Shown in pieces: positions 18,884 to 30,707 of a stretch of DNA of 64,000 nucleotides. The translations under genes were made by a program, and so were the position numbers. The notes below the pieces were generated by a model that worked only from the letters and a program-made list of their open reading frames with translations, was not told where the DNA came from and searched no databases. Position 1 is the stretch's first letter. Every line of letters begins with the position of its first letter. Location: the NCBI RefSeq assembly GCF_035222485.1, contig NC_085925.1, positions 2,728,001 to 2,792,000 of the forward strand, written 5' to 3'. The DNA is from Podospora pseudoanserina (taxonomy: Eukaryota; Ascomycota; Sordariomycetes; Sordariales; Podosporaceae).

Positions 18884-21800
18884 CTATTTGCTCGTCTTTC
18901 CACTCTCAAGCTTCGATCGTCGCATCAGCAGCCGACGCACACGAAGGCGAGTCGCCCTCCAAGAGGTCTTCCATACACGTCCAAACCCCCCTCCTGAAGC
19001 CTGTGGCCCTTTCACCTTTCGAGGTTTCCCCCGGTTCTTCACCACAAGACGCGGGTCTTCAACTTTGAGGTTGGCGAGGTGTGGCGAGTACTCCAACCAA
19101 GAGATCAGGAACTCCAGATTAACGCGGGTAAGCATCTTGTGACCGGCCCCGGGGCATTGTTTTCCATCCTCCCAGCAGAGCTTACAGAGATCGTAAGATT
19201 TCGGATCAGGCGAACAGTCGCAGCAGTCTAGAGCTGTCAGCTAACTCTTGGGAACAACTGAGATGGTGACTTACGATAATAGAACCCATAAATCTCCCTC
19301 CCACAGCGGTCGCATACCATCAATTCAGCAGGAAAGTTGTGATGGGTACAGGGAGAGACATATGAGCGAGCGACAAGTGAGAGGTTGTCCACCTCTTGCC
19401 CTCTTGCTTTAGATGTGGCTGCCATCTTGTCCATCAAAAGTGCTCTGCACCCCGTATCCAAGGTGACATCCAGAGGATGGCGACCACGGTTATCTTTGAC
19501 AAACGGGTCGGCGCCAGCACCGACAAGCATCTCCAGGATTTCGCGGTCACCTGCTTGTCCGGCATAAAAGAGGCTCGTGCGTCCGTATTGGTCGACCTCA
19601 TCGACCAAGTCACCCTCTCGGAGCAAGTCTGCCACAGCTTGACTGTCCCGGTGAAGGCTAGCCATCTGAAGATATGTCTCTTTCAAGTTGAAGAGCTCAA
19701 CGGCGGGGGTTAGGCTAATATCTGCTCCAGCCTCCTCCAAAATTTTGGCCGTGCTATGATGTCCACGACCAGTCGCCATCATGTATGCCGTGCGCCCATA
19801 TTGATCTCTTTCGTCGAGCGGATCGCCTCTGGCAATGTAAAACTGGACCATGGAGTCTATACCTTCGGCAGCCACTACATGAAGCCCAAAATAGTCATCT
19901 ACGAAGTCCGTGTGTCCGCCGAAAAGGAAATTACAGACTTGGCACCAAAACCTCACGTTGTTGTGCGCACCGGAAGTGAAGCTGTCCACCAAGGCCACCA
20001 ACTCATCCGTTGGCCTCGACACTCGTTGCATATGATAAAACCAGGATGTGGCGGCATACTCGAGGAGTCCAAAGCTTTCAATATGAAACTTGAATGCATC
20101 GACGAATATCACGTTACTTTCGGGGAACCCACGAAATGGACCTTTCTGAAAGTCAAAGAATTTCAGCACCGTGATAAGGACGGCGGTAATGTCGCCATCA
20201 TCCAGCATCGGGACAGCTTTCAGAGGTGGTCCGTATTTTGGTGCTGAGGGTGCCATTCCCGCTTTGAGGATATAGTCCTTGGCGGATTGGTGAATGAGCC
20301 TGATCGTTGGAGCCGGTGTCAAAGTCTGTGACGGTGCTTGCCACAACATTGAACTGTCTGCCTCGGTGGCCTCTCCGTCAGAAGGTGGAACGATTTCGAA
20401 AAGCGCTATGCGCCGAACAAAGTCCTCAATATTGGCAATCCTTCTTTGCTTGGAATCCTCGAAGCATGTATCGCCAACATGCACCGACAGCGCGATGTCA
20501 AGCTCCGTCAATGTTAGGGGCCGACGTGCTTGAGCAACCCATAGCATCGCCTTCCAGATCAGAATCATGTCTGATTCACAACCGTCCTCATCCAAGGTAC
20601 TCCCCAACAACGGCTCTTTCTCGTTTTCATCATCCCCGTATCCATGGTACTTCTGCTGAAGACTTCGCAAGATCCGATCATAAATCTCGGATACTCCAGA
20701 TGGTAGACTGTCGACAACCCTCCTCAGCCACCCAAGCGTGATGCTGAGCTTCCGCTTGATCTCTCGGAGCGCAAGGACAGCCCACAGCACCATGCCATTG
20801 GCCTTGGTCACCAGCTTTTGTTTCAGCTGAGCCACTTCGTCCTTTTCGATCGAGAGCCTTTCCTCAAACTCGGCAAAACCGGCGTCCACGATGTGCTTGA
20901 TATCACTCGATGTGAGCTCTGGCTCCAGCCGAATTTCCAGGGGACTCTTCGTCAAAGAAAAATGGCGCAGGATGCCACTTTCTCGCTGCCAATCCGGACG
21001 GCCGCTGATAAACAGTTTGAGCGCCGCTCCATTCCCACCTCGCCTTCTGGAGTGCGTCACCAGCCGGCGGATGAACTCGCTAGTTGTATCGTCCTGTACA
21101 CACTCGTCCATAGCGTCGATGATGCAATATATGTGTGATTTGGAGCTGGTGTCGACCAGGGAGCTGAATACACTCCACAACATGTTGAAAGAGAGGTTAA
21201 ACTCCTCGGGTTTGAAAGGATCCCAGCTTGCCATGGACTCGCAACGCTCTGTGAGACGAGAAAATTCCGATTTATCGGTCCATAGGTACTGGACGATGAA
21301 GGCACTGAGGATGTTGAGAGTGGACTCTTCGGGTCTTTCTCTGTTGTTGCAAAAGTAAGACAGTACTGTAGCGTCTCTGGAGGCATCGTTGCGGCTGACT
21401 GATTGCTCTGAATAGAGCTTCTCCACGATGGTTTTAGTCAAGACACTTTTTCCCGTGCCTGGCTTGCCGGACAAGAGCAATGTTCGCTGCTTATTCGTCT
21501 CAGTCCACTCGCGATACGCTTGGTGTTCCCAAACCCAGCCAAAAGTCAACGGCAGAGCATCCACGACTTCATCTCTCGTCCGGGGCTCTGCTTTGAGCTT
21601 GAACAGGAATGCTGGAGCTCTGTTAGACTTGCATTTATTTCCACTTGAACGGATAGAATCTTACCTTTGCAGGACCGTTCATTGATGTAAACTGCATGTG
21701 TCGGAATTTAGCATAGCTCAGTAGGTCCCCGGGAGCGTATAACTTACCTTTCAGCCTCTGCAACACATCCCCGTTGGGCTTCCAAGTCTCCTGGACTTTT

Positions 21801-22639
21801 GTCATGTCGGCGCCCCACAGCATCTGAAGCACCTTGCTGCTTTCGTCTTCTTCAACCATGTTATTTTCACGAGGTGCTGTAACTTGGGCCTCAACCTTCC
21901 ACAGACTGTCGCTCAGCAGTTTCGAGAAGTCGGCCTCATTTGCCTGCGGTGTATAGGCAGGTGGTGGGGAGTCATTTGCCTGTGTGTGTGCCTGGGATTT
22001 TGTTTGTGATTTTGGTCGCGAGAAGAGTTGGTTGAGGCCGCTATCTCGTCGGCTCAATTTCCCCGGCTCTGCCTCTCCCTTCCATGCCGACCATGGAGAC
22101 CCAGGGGTTGTCTTTTGCTCGGCAGAAGATGTTCGGGCACTGTTCAGTTGTATTAGCATGGGAATTTCACAGGAGATGACATGGGCGTGCAAAACATACT
22201 ATCTTTCATCAATGGCGATAGCGATCACAAGGTTCAATTTTCTGGATTCCAGCTGAGCGATATTTTCCTTGATGGAAGAGCTTTTGATGACAGTCTTGAC
22301 GGATGCCCATGCAACTTGAGCCTTCCCCCGGTCGCATGCCTCTTGAAGGGGGTTCAGCTCTTTTGCAATTTTCCTGAGGATTTTTTCACAACTCTTGACA
22401 GCCTCTTTTGTTGCGTCGTTTGGCGACTTGTGCGTGTCGCTGATGGCGCTGGACCGACTGTCGACATCGGCTAGACGGTCGAGGGCGATTCTGAGGACAG
22501 CGAGACTGTCGCCGAGCGCGGTCAAAGTATCGGGGGCATCGCGTACCGTGTTGATCAAGTTGATAATAGTTGAGGTTGTCGAGATCGCAAATCCAGCCAG
22601 CCCGACAACGCCGGATACTATGCTCAATGGGTCAGACAT
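18884..22639 (-). CDS. NLR: Helo-like N-terminus - NACHT - ankyrin - ZZ zinc finger
   Basis: Minus-strand exons 22639-22200, 22139-21748, 21691-21665 (27 nt), 21617-19275 and 19227-18884 give 1181 residues with all phases consistent. Residues 1-150 ('MSDPLSIVSGVVGLAGFAIS') form a Helo-like/fungal STAND N-terminal helical domain, the probable death effector. Then comes a Ser/Pro linker. NACHT has P-loop 'LLLSGKPGTGKSVLTKT' near residue 338-345 and Walker B 'IYCIIDAMDEC'; the winged-helix region has 'RLIHQSAKDYIL'. Ankyrin-like repeats ('DQYGRTAYMMATGRGHHSTA', 'DQYGRTSLFYAGQAGDREIL') are followed by a ZZ finger: 'CDRCGREIYGFYYHCCDCSP', then 'YDLCKLCWEDGKQCPGAGHKM'. The last intron interrupts the ZZ, so it is missed if unspliced. 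The tail is basic. It looks intact. Such proteins act as cytosolic non-self sensors. The acceptor of exon 4 (AACAGAG|C) is the least certain junction. Confidence 0.85.
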
Positions 22640-23636
22640 CAATCAAAGTTGGCGAATGAGCGAGCTTCGGCAATTGTGTCTGGTGAGGTTGAGAAGAGGA
22701 GAAGAATGCAGACACGACAACGCACCAAGATATGGAGGTTCAGCTGTCCCCAAGCTCCAATACGCCGGTGGCGGCAAGCGTGGAACGTCGCCAGCATGGC
22801 TGGACCATGGCTGAGTCTGAGTGGACGAGAGATGGCGTGGCGTGGTGGTTGGCATGATGAGCTACTTTTGTTATTGGTTTAGCGTCTTCGACCTAATTCC
22901 AAAATAATTGACTGGTTTGTGCTTTGTCGCTGATTCCAGCGAGCCCAAGACAGATAAGCAATTCTGCCGACGGCAAGCGCGGATAAGAGTCACAAAACCA
23001 TCAGCATAGTTCTGTAAGGTAGGCAAGGCCACGACTTCGCCGAGGTGGGCTAGCTTACGGGGAGGGTGGCATCAGATTGTTGCCCTCTTGAGACATTAAA
23101 GAGAGAATCTGTTTGAGTTATTGTGGGTATGCGTCCCGCCTTTTAAGGTATCTCGACTGTGTCGTTTTGGAGTGTTGGGAATCCTGGTTTCATAATAAGT
23201 TCAATATAGCACTTATAATCATTTGTTTCAGTACAGTTTTGTAAAGGCTGGAATACAGTGCACTGACAGTAATAACTGTTCATGGAACGAGACTTTGGAA
23301 AATGCTGGTAGTGTTGGGTGCCGAGCCATTTATAACCCTTACCCTACCTGACGGGGTGTACCCTGAGTAAATGTAGGAGCGCGCCCCGAGAAAGTGTTAT
23401 AAATATTTCATCCGATATGTTGACCTCGGCGACAGACAAATGGTCTTTGCTCGACTTTCGGGCCCAGTATTTTGACCCAAAAAGTGCGTCCCTTCTCTCA
23501 CCAATTTTCCCCTCCTCTCTACTCCCTCAGGCTCACCCAAACGGCATTCCTTGCATGTGGTCGACCATTCATACCCGACCATCAGTACTCGCCTTTGCAT
23601 TCCCACTCTCACTTGTATTCAAAGAATATAGCCACT
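22640..23636. other. Intergenic, no gene seen
   Basis: Shared upstream region of the minus-strand NLR and the plus-strand Q/N-rich gene. No supported frame. Confidence 0.4.
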
Positions 23637-24102
23637 ATGTCGTATTCCATCTCGAACGACTTGGAGTTTCTTGAAGCCACGTATCAAGACATCGTGCACC
23701 ACGTGTTCGACGATTCCCTTCTCGACGAGTCCATGTCCGCCACTTCCAACCACAACTCTCAGACCGGTAACTCATCTGGATCTCAGCCCGCTTCTGTCTC
23801 TCAACCAGTCCCCAACAACACCCAAGGTGGTGGCCTGCTGTAAGTTGTTCATTCATTGCTGCTATCATATACACGAATCGAGTTCACCTTGACCAATTCC
23901 TGTCTCTCAAACTCAACGGCTCCGGCAAAAATTCCCACTCAAGCAACCTTGGTCCTGGTCCCGGATCATGGGGTGCCTTGCCCTTTGAAGCCTTAAGATT
24001 GGATGGGAAAATACGCTAAAAACGCTCTACGAACAACCGGCTAACAAACTTACCTTAAACAGTAATGACAACAGTCATTCACCCGAGCTGGATATGTGGT
24101 AA
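23637..24102 (+). CDS. Small Ser/Asn/Gln-rich hypothetical protein
   Basis: Exons 23637-23839 and 24063-24102 give 80 residues. The 223-nt intron has GTAAGT, a GGCTAACAA branch and TTAAACAG, all textbook. The N-terminal 30 residues ('MSYSISNDLEFLEATYQDIV') are a likely helix; the rest is low-complexity ('SNHNSQTGNSSGSQPASV') and ends 'SHSPELDMW'. A long pyrimidine-rich leader precedes the ATG. No family recognised. The composition is prion-like in a loose sense only. Confidence 0.5.
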
Positions 24103-24479
24103 GCTGGAGCTCTGAGAGCGCAAGCTGCTCAGCAACAATCTCATACAGCCGTCATTCGCGACCCGCCGCTACGGCCCAAGACTGTGACAAGGGCTGTAAT
24201 ATCAGGGCTGGGAACTCATGGTTCAATTCAGGCTAATAATCTTCAATGGCCTCGAAGAGCGTGATACTGAAAGATAAAGAAGGAAAATACAGTCTTGGTG
24301 ATCCTGAACGCGTATTTTATCCTCCCTTGCCTGGCCCGTGCCCTTGTTGGCCTCAGGCCGCTGCCAAGTCCTCCAATATCATACAGGGCCAGTGGGCTTC
24401 CTTTGATAACCGCCATGCCTTCTGATTGTCTGCCTCACTTTGACGACTGGTTCACAACGTGCAGTTACCCCTCCTTGCT

Positions 24480-24998
24480 GTGGTATCGATAGTGTTGTTG
24501 GTGGTGGTTGTGGGTGGTTGGCCTTTGCCGTGTGACAAAGACGGAGCAATCGATCCTCGCTTGTTCCAGAACTCAGGCAGTTCAACTGTTGTTGATTTTT
24601 CCCAACAAGGCGTGGAAGCTCACCACCTTTCTTACACATTTCTCTTGGATCGATCCAATGGGACCGTGAGCCCTCGCCTCACCCAAAATTCAGGCGGTAG
24701 TTTCGATGCTCCCCAGCAAGGCATGGAACCTCATCAGCTTTCCTACTCTGGTATCTTGAACCAGTCAAATGGAGCCGATCTTCTCAACCAGCAAGACGGC
24801 ATTAACCCTAACCAACTCCAAAATTCAGGTGGCGCTTTCGACCCTCCCCAGCAAGGCGCACAGGCTGCACCTGTTGAGCCCTAGAATGGCTCCGCGGTTG
24901 CGGGCCGTGCTACCAAGAAACAAGGCAAAACGGGAAAAGGACTCAAGCCGCGAGTCACTGGGGAGGAGGAGGACACCCCTCCTCCTAAAGCTAGCGAT
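24480..24998 (+). pseudogene. Q/N-rich repeat reading frame with internal TAG, start not found
   Basis: One frame encodes three degenerate repeats of about 35 residues (cores 'LFQNSGSSTVVDFSQQGVEA', 'LTQNSGGSFDAPQQGMEPHQ', 'LQNSGGAFDPPQQGAQ') separated by 'LDRSNG' and 'LNQSNGADLLNQQDG'. A TAG at 24882-24884 interrupts it, yet the same frame continues coding-like for about 37 codons ('KKQGKTGKGLKPRVTGEEED') to a TAA. No ATG opens the frame before the second repeat, so it is either an exon of an unresolved gene or a decayed gene. It could be related to the small Q/N-rich gene just upstream. Function unknown. Confidence 0.4.
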
Positions 24999-25820
24999 TT
25001 GGACTAAAGTATGCTGGAATGAATGAAAAGGGGAGGGCCGCCGCTAGGGCGGTTGCTATCCAGGTGCGTAAGCGCTGGACGGACCACCACAGAACGGTTC
25101 GGCGATGGGCGGCTAGAGACAACTTTGACACAGTTACACAGGGTATGCTTTTCTGTGAGCAGCGTCCACCCTCCCCGGGCTACCAAAGAAGGCTTGGATC
25201 CAGCCTCGCTTTTGGGCGACCTGTGATCAAAAGGCTGTTCTCTGTAGGAAGGGCCCCTATTGCAGCAGGGCGAGGAGCAGGAAGAAGACATGGAAACGGA
25301 AGAAGGACTCTCGGTTACAGTGATAAAGGGAATGGATCGAGAGAAAGAGGATAGTAATCTGGTGTGTAGGAGATCTCCTGAGTCGTTTATCAGGTGGAGG
25401 AAGGTTCGATAGCTCTGAGCAAAACAATCGATGTGGACTTCCTGGAGACGGGAGTTAGTGACAGTTTGACTCAGATAGGAATGAAAGAGTAGCTAGAGTA
25501 ATGCGATCCATTGCCAGTGACATGTCCCATTGGAGAGAATAATGTGATCCTGTGATGATTTGCAGGTGTTGTGATAGCGAGATGGTCACTGTTTGTGACT
25601 ATTGCAGGGTTTCAGGTCAATCACAGGCAGTTAATGTGACAGAGTCATGAACATGGAGTTCATCAGGGAACTGGACTGGTCAGCGTCAAACTTGTATAAA
25701 GGTTTCGCCTTCTGAGGTGGTCTTTGAAGGTGACATGCTTCCATGTCTCAACGTTGATGAGAGTTGCTTTGTACCCCGAAACACTGTTTCTAGGGAACAT
25801 AAGTAAGGTACTTTCCCATC
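24999..25820. other. Intergenic, no gene seen
   Basis: No frame with support. It borders the pogo-like element. Confidence 0.4.
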
Positions 25821-25822
25821 GT

Positions 25823-27144
25823 GTAGGTAACGTATATTATAAGCGAGTCGTGGGTACAAGCGAGCCGTGGGTTCTCCACTACCTACCAACAACTATCCTT
25901 AATTACTACATACAACACTAGTAACTAACTACAATTTCCTCTGCAATAGATGTATCAGATGATTTTCCAGCCTCCTGGCAAGTGCGCGCGTTATGGCCAG
26001 GCTTGCCGCACACACCACAGCACCGAACCTTCGTATGAGCCACCCCTGCACTACTACCATCCGGCTGTGTTTCTTGCACTCCCTCTCCACCCACGACCTT
26101 CTTGTCCAGTAGATCGTGTGCATCCTGCACAGTAAATGATCCTCCGAGCCGCACACGTTTTTTTTTGGCTCTCCGGCGCTTACTTAGTGCCTCATTGGCC
26201 TTGCGGAGTGAAGTGTTCTCTGCACGTAGGAGAGCCACCTAGTGCATCACAGCCATTGTACTTTTAGTAAGCTAGTCCACAGCAGCCAACATTGAAGTCG
26301 GGGAGCTATTTTGATGGTTGGCAATGCGAGTCTTAATAAGCGTTGACTGCGAGTTAGCTTCTTAGGGGTTGTGTGGTGTCTGGAAGACCCAAGGTTGTGG
26401 GGTGCCGGGCCGGGAGGTCGGAGGTGTTAGCATACGAAGCTTCGCATCCAGCTTAGAAAGCACCCTTTCTGGATCGTACGGTATAAGGCTAGCACCCGCA
26501 AAACCACCCTGCATATTCTTCTCCGTTATAGAGGCGAAAAAGGCCTCGCGGAAGGCATAGAGGAACTCGACCTTACTTACGTGGTTGATATGCATGCGCA
26601 TCAAGTCCTCGATCTGGCGACCGTACGCCTGTTTTAGTGGCCCAAAGCAGCTAACATCGAGTGGCTGGAGGAGGTGGGAGGAGTATGGAGGCATGCAGAG
26701 CGTAATAATATTGTTTTGCTAGCAGTAGCGCTCGAATCCGGTCGAGTAGTGGCTTTCGTGGCCGTCGAGGATTAATAACCGGTATTTGCCCTTTATACTG
26801 GACGCTATATAATAGTCGAAGTGCTTGATCCAATCTAGGCCTACCGTATTGGTAGTCCAGCCATTATCGGTGGTTGCGATACGCCAGTCGGCTGGAAGGT
26901 TACACTCGGTATACTAGTTGGCGAGGTGGTACTACGCGGCTAGTATAAGGTATAGAATAGAGCCTCGCTGCAGCTTTAAGGCTTAGCTTAAGGTCATTTT
27001 TAAGGGCTTCAAGTGCAAGAATAACTTTTGCCTCAACTGGAATCGAAGACATCTTAGTATGGTGGAAGAAATTGATGTTGCAGGTAGAGAGCTATATCGC
27101 GTGCGAAGTCGATCTACTCGCTTATCCGATCCGCTCGCTTATCC
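25823..27144 (-). mobile_element. Pogo/Fot1-type DNA transposon, internally shortened
   Basis: The minus strand encodes the C-terminal part of a DDE_1 (pogo/Tigger) transposase: 'DWRIATTDNGWTTNTVGLDW' and 'RLLILDGHESHYSTGFERYC' (26900-26730), 'MPPYSSHLLQPLDVSCFGPL' (26694 down), and a tail 'LRKANEALSKRRRAKKKRVR' with a CCHC-like knuckle 'CCGVCGKPGHNARTC' (26238-25918). The N-terminal HTH/CENP-B part and first catalytic Asp region are not found, and the frame is interrupted between 26730 and 26690 and elsewhere. Both ends carry paired 'aagcgag' motifs in inverted orientation (25841-25865 and 27117-27144), taken as imperfect terminal or subterminal repeats. Total about 1.3 kb, shorter than usual for the family. 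Not autonomous. Confidence 0.7.
25918..26694 (-). pseudogene. Pogo-type transposase, C-terminal remnants
   Basis: Two open stretches, 26694-26362 (catalytic core end, 'FGPLKQAYGRQIEDLMRMHI') and 26238-25918 (Lys-rich coiled tail with zinc knuckle). Stops between them and loss of the N-terminal half make it inactive. Part of the element above. Confidence 0.7.
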
Positions 27145-27938
27145 TTTTCGAGCGACTATAAACTTAATCCTTCACCGAATTCTGTTTCCGAGGTTCCCTA
27201 GGTATTATATTTGTAGACCCCTTTTACTAGTACTGTAAAAGTTCTTCGAGCTTCCTTTACCTGGTTACCGAAAGTTTATTGGATTTAGTTAGTGTTCGAA
27301 GAGTGCTAGTCCTTTATAGTCGGATCGGTGAAAGTAATAACTATATCTCTATTAGGAAGTTTCCGGGTAGTTATAGCCCCTTTTTTATTTGAGGCTTGGT
27401 TAATAGCTTGGATAATCTTTTAAGGGTTTCGTTTAGATAGGTTGTGCGGTAGGTTGTTTCCTTTGATTAGGATTTCCCGGTTTAGTTTGGCTGGAATTAC
27501 TTTTGCCGGCTGGTTCAGAATCGATAGTATGGCGGCTATTGTACCCCGAGTAATATTTGCCTAGGTTCGTGTAGGTTAGATGGTTCTCGACGGCTAGGTC
27601 TCTCGAAGAGCCACCCTTATCTCTTCCGCTACTACCTTTCGTATATCCGGTAGTGTGGTTAGGTTAGTTTTGGCTAACACTGCTGTGGCTTGCTAATAAG
27701 CTTGCTGGATATCTTTGGCTAGGCTCTGTGCCTTGTCTTTGTTGTCTGTTGGTACGAGGGCGATGAGGTTGTTGACCAGATTGTCGAAGGTTTGGGTAGT
27801 GGGATAGCTCCTGTGGTTGTAGTCTGATCTGGCTCGTTGGGTCCTTCTGTGGTTCTGTCTAATGCGCCGAGCCATGGGCTGGGAGGGCTGGATCACAGAG
27901 TCGTCTCCCATATTGGTATCCTGATTAGTTGGTTCCAT
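27145..27938 (-). mobile_element. Tad1-type LINE ORF1 fragment, RIP-like
   Basis: The minus strand starts 'MEPTNQDTNMGDDSVIQPSQ' at 27938, continues 'LIALVPTDNKDKAQSLAKDI', then past stops 'TTLPDIRKVVAEEIRVALRE', 'NREILIKGNNLPHNLSKRNP', 'AINQASNKKGAITTRKLPNR' and 'DIVITFTD', the typical ORF1 protein of Tad1-clade LINEs. Several CAG/CGA-type codons have become TAG/TGA and the region is TpA-rich, as RIP would produce. The 3' continuation (zinc knuckles, ORF2) is absent here. The pogo-like element abuts it. Whether it belonged to the same family as the ORF2 piece at 16.3-17.7 kb cannot be decided by eye. Confidence 0.7.
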
Positions 27939-28897
27939 CAGGACTGTCTACGGCAGTCGGAGCCAGGGGGTGGCTCGTGTTACAGGGGTGGCTTATCGAT
28001 AAGCTCAGCAGTATGAGCTCGTCAGTTTTGAAGCAGTCAGTCGCGTGCAGTCAAGCCGCAGTTCCAGCCTCCACTGCGGCCGCGCTTCTAGCACCGCACG
28101 GCTGCAACTGGTGTAGTTGTGTAGAGCGTTGTGAGAGGATTCGATCGATGTAGGTTTCAACTATTTTGCCGGCCCTGCGGGCGAGCGTACAGCGTTTCAA
28201 AAGTTTAAAGGCGTAGGCTATCCAAATTAATGCCAGCACAAGTAAGACTTCATGTCAAGGAGGGCGGCACCTAGATACTGTGGGTAAGCAGATAGGATTT
28301 GGACTCTATCTCTTGGGTGTTAACATACGGTCCTGTTCCCAGACGACAACTAAGACTTTTTTCTTCCAGAAGTTGTAGCTTTGGTGAGAAATTCTGCTAT
28401 GTCGCAAAGCCCTGCGCAGCCTGGTGTTAATTTCATTGGCATGATCCTTTAGCACACGCTGCTCATATCTCTTCTTTATTATACAAGACAGCTCCCATGA
28501 TGATTTAACTGCAGTAAATAAGCCTGTGAGCGGCAGCTGATGCTAAGGAACTAGGAAAATATGACGCCATAAGTGCTAATTTGTTGATTGAATGCGATAG
28601 AGGAGCTTAGGTATGTATGTAAATATGAAACGGAACTGTAGTTAAGGCAAGCAGTATGTTGGTTATATGACGATTCAACTAGACCTTTACCTTGACTTGC
28701 AATTAGGTATTCGAACTCAAGCTGGTTAATTTGGACATTTCGAAATCAAACACATTTTTTTCTAGCTGAAAGTGACAGGGGGGTAGGGTGGAAGAGGCAG
28801 TGCTGCTCCTAACTACACACCTCACCCAAGTCCAAAAGCGGCAATACATTTCCCTTGACAGGGAAGAACAGGGGTTGGTCTCGCACCAACTGACGAG
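27939..28897. other. About 1 kb, possible LINE 5' flank, no gene seen
   Basis: 28000-28240 may be 5' sequence of the LINE ORF1 piece. The remainder shows no supported frame. Confidence 0.3.
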
Positions 28898-29437
28898 ATG
28901 CGGGCCTACCTATTCGAACTTGGTTTCAGCCATTCACCCAGATATTTGGCGTTTCAAAGGCAGCTAGCAGAGGAAAACCAACAGCTTTGGAGGTTGAAGC
29001 TTGCCGAGATTCTGCAAGAGAGCTATAACGATGAACGGGTTTTGCTGTGGACTGACATCAGGGAACGATAGAAGAAGGAGCAGGAGAATAGGGAGCAAGA
29101 GAGGAGGGAACAAGAGATCAGGGAACAAGAGAGCTTGAAACCCGAGAGAGACGCGAGGATAAGAACTGGAAGACAGATAACCATTGAGGTGCACACGGCG
29201 ACATTTCAAACCATTTTTCTAAGGGAGCTATCAATTCCTTACTCCATGCTACGGTACATACCTATCCGAGCTTTTGCAGATATATCTACTTTCCTTCTAG
29301 CGCAGTTTAACTCTACATTGCCCCAGAAATCTCGTTTAGAAAAAAAAAAACGCACGCACGGGTCACTGAGCCTTTCGTTCCAGGCCACGGCGAAGCTGGG
29401 AGGAAGGTCCTATCGGATGGTTCTTGGCCGTTCGTAG
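28898..29437 (+). pseudogene. Coiled-coil reading frame with one in-frame TAG
   Basis: An ATG at 28898 ('MRAYLFELGFSHSPRYLAFQ') opens 57 coding-like codons to a TAG at 29069-29071. The same frame then continues for over 120 codons with a Glu/Arg/Gln coiled coil ('KKEQENREQERREQEIREQE') and 'QITIEVHTATFQTIFLREL'. Loss of one Gln codon (CAG to TAG) would explain it. The 3' end from about 29330 looks less coding. No family recognised. Confidence 0.35.
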
Positions 29438-29493
29438 AAAGCAAGGCGGCCGTTCTGTTTCTAGTCGCAAAGGAATAAAACATGTAGACGGTA

Positions 29494-30707
29494 TCAATAC
29501 TCCAAAGCAGCATCTGACCCATCGGCATGCATCGGCACGTTGTCTATCAGCTTCTGTACTGCCCCATTCCCCAACTTGGCCGTGATACTGTCCCTGATGC
29601 GTGCCTGGACTTGCTCGTAGTGCCGTCTGGGAATTAACACACCATCGCCAGCGGTGAGCAGCTTGAGCACGACCTGCAGCGAATGGTCACGCGTGGTAGT
29701 CCAGTCCCCAGACACAATCTGGTTGCGCAGATCAAGAAGCCCGCGGCAGAGACGAGTCTCGGCACTCTGCTTATCTGTCACGTAGCTGTACTTCTCGCCA
29801 ATATCCTGTTTGAGCTTCTCCAGAACGATCTGAAGGCTGTAGATAGCAGCGCTGAGGTTTCTCACAGTCATGGCAAGCTGGTAATAAGCCCTGCTCATGC
29901 TTTGTGCCCGCTCTTGCTCCTTCCGGTTGTCGGCGAGGGCGGTGTGGGCGAGCTTGAGGCGGTGCCTAGCATTTCGCATGACAGCGCGGTCAAAAAAGTT
30001 GGCAATCACATTTCCGACGTTCTGTGGGCAGATTATCGGTTAGCACACGCTTCGGACATTTCTAGATGAGGGTCATAACTCACGCCCAACGCGTTTTGAG
30101 CATTCCGATAGTGATCTGCAAGAGCCTTTTCACGACTACGCCTTTCGTCAACTAGGCGATCCTGTCGAGCCTTTTGATCAAAAACGTGTGGAACAAAGCT
30201 GTTTAGTTCCGAGATCTTGGCCTTGAGGTTGTCGAGAAAGCACCCGACGCTGTCTTTCAGCTCCATGCAGTCTCCTGCCTCGACACCAAGCTCCCACATG
30301 TTTTCCTCTGATACCTGACTGAGGTTCGAGAACTTGGCAGCTGTGGAGTCCAGTGTTTCCACAATGGTGCTGCTTTGGCGAGATAGCGTCTTGTCTCCTC
30401 TCTCGATGAGCAGCAGAGAGTGGACAACCACCTCGAGCGATCCGCAGGCGACTTTGGCTCTGTCTTCGGTCCGCCGAACAGCTTTTGCCTCGAGTGAATT
30501 TATAGCCTCAGTCTTCTCTTCAAAAGCCTTGATATATCGGTGCGTCTCAGGCAACAGGAAGGCACTGTGCTTGTTCCGAAGTCGGTCTATTCTGGTCAGG
30601 AGATTATTGATTCAAGCTCGATTGTTGCAGGACTTGCCGATTTTCTTCAGCGGATCTTTCAGCCAATCACAATCATCCCTCCATCGTTCCTCGAAAGCGT
30701 TATCCAT
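29494..30707 (-). CDS. Helical coiled-coil protein, divergent partner A
   Basis: Minus-strand blocks 30707-30084 and 30021-29494, joined by an intron with GTGAGT, a GCTAACC branch and CCCACAG, give about 380 residues. The protein is almost wholly predicted helix: 'HRYIKAFEEKTEAINSLEAK', 'SQVSEENMWELGVEAGDCME', 'FFDRAVMRNARHRLKLAHTA', 'YYQLAMTVRNLSAAIYSLQI'. Two helical bundles are likely. There is no signal peptide. The 5' end is uncertain, so the start given is the most upstream ATG that fits. It is divergent to partner B across a 433-bp intergenic region. Size and helix content recall subunits of two-component alpha-helical pore-forming proteins, but I cannot show homology. Function unknown. 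Confidence 0.55.
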
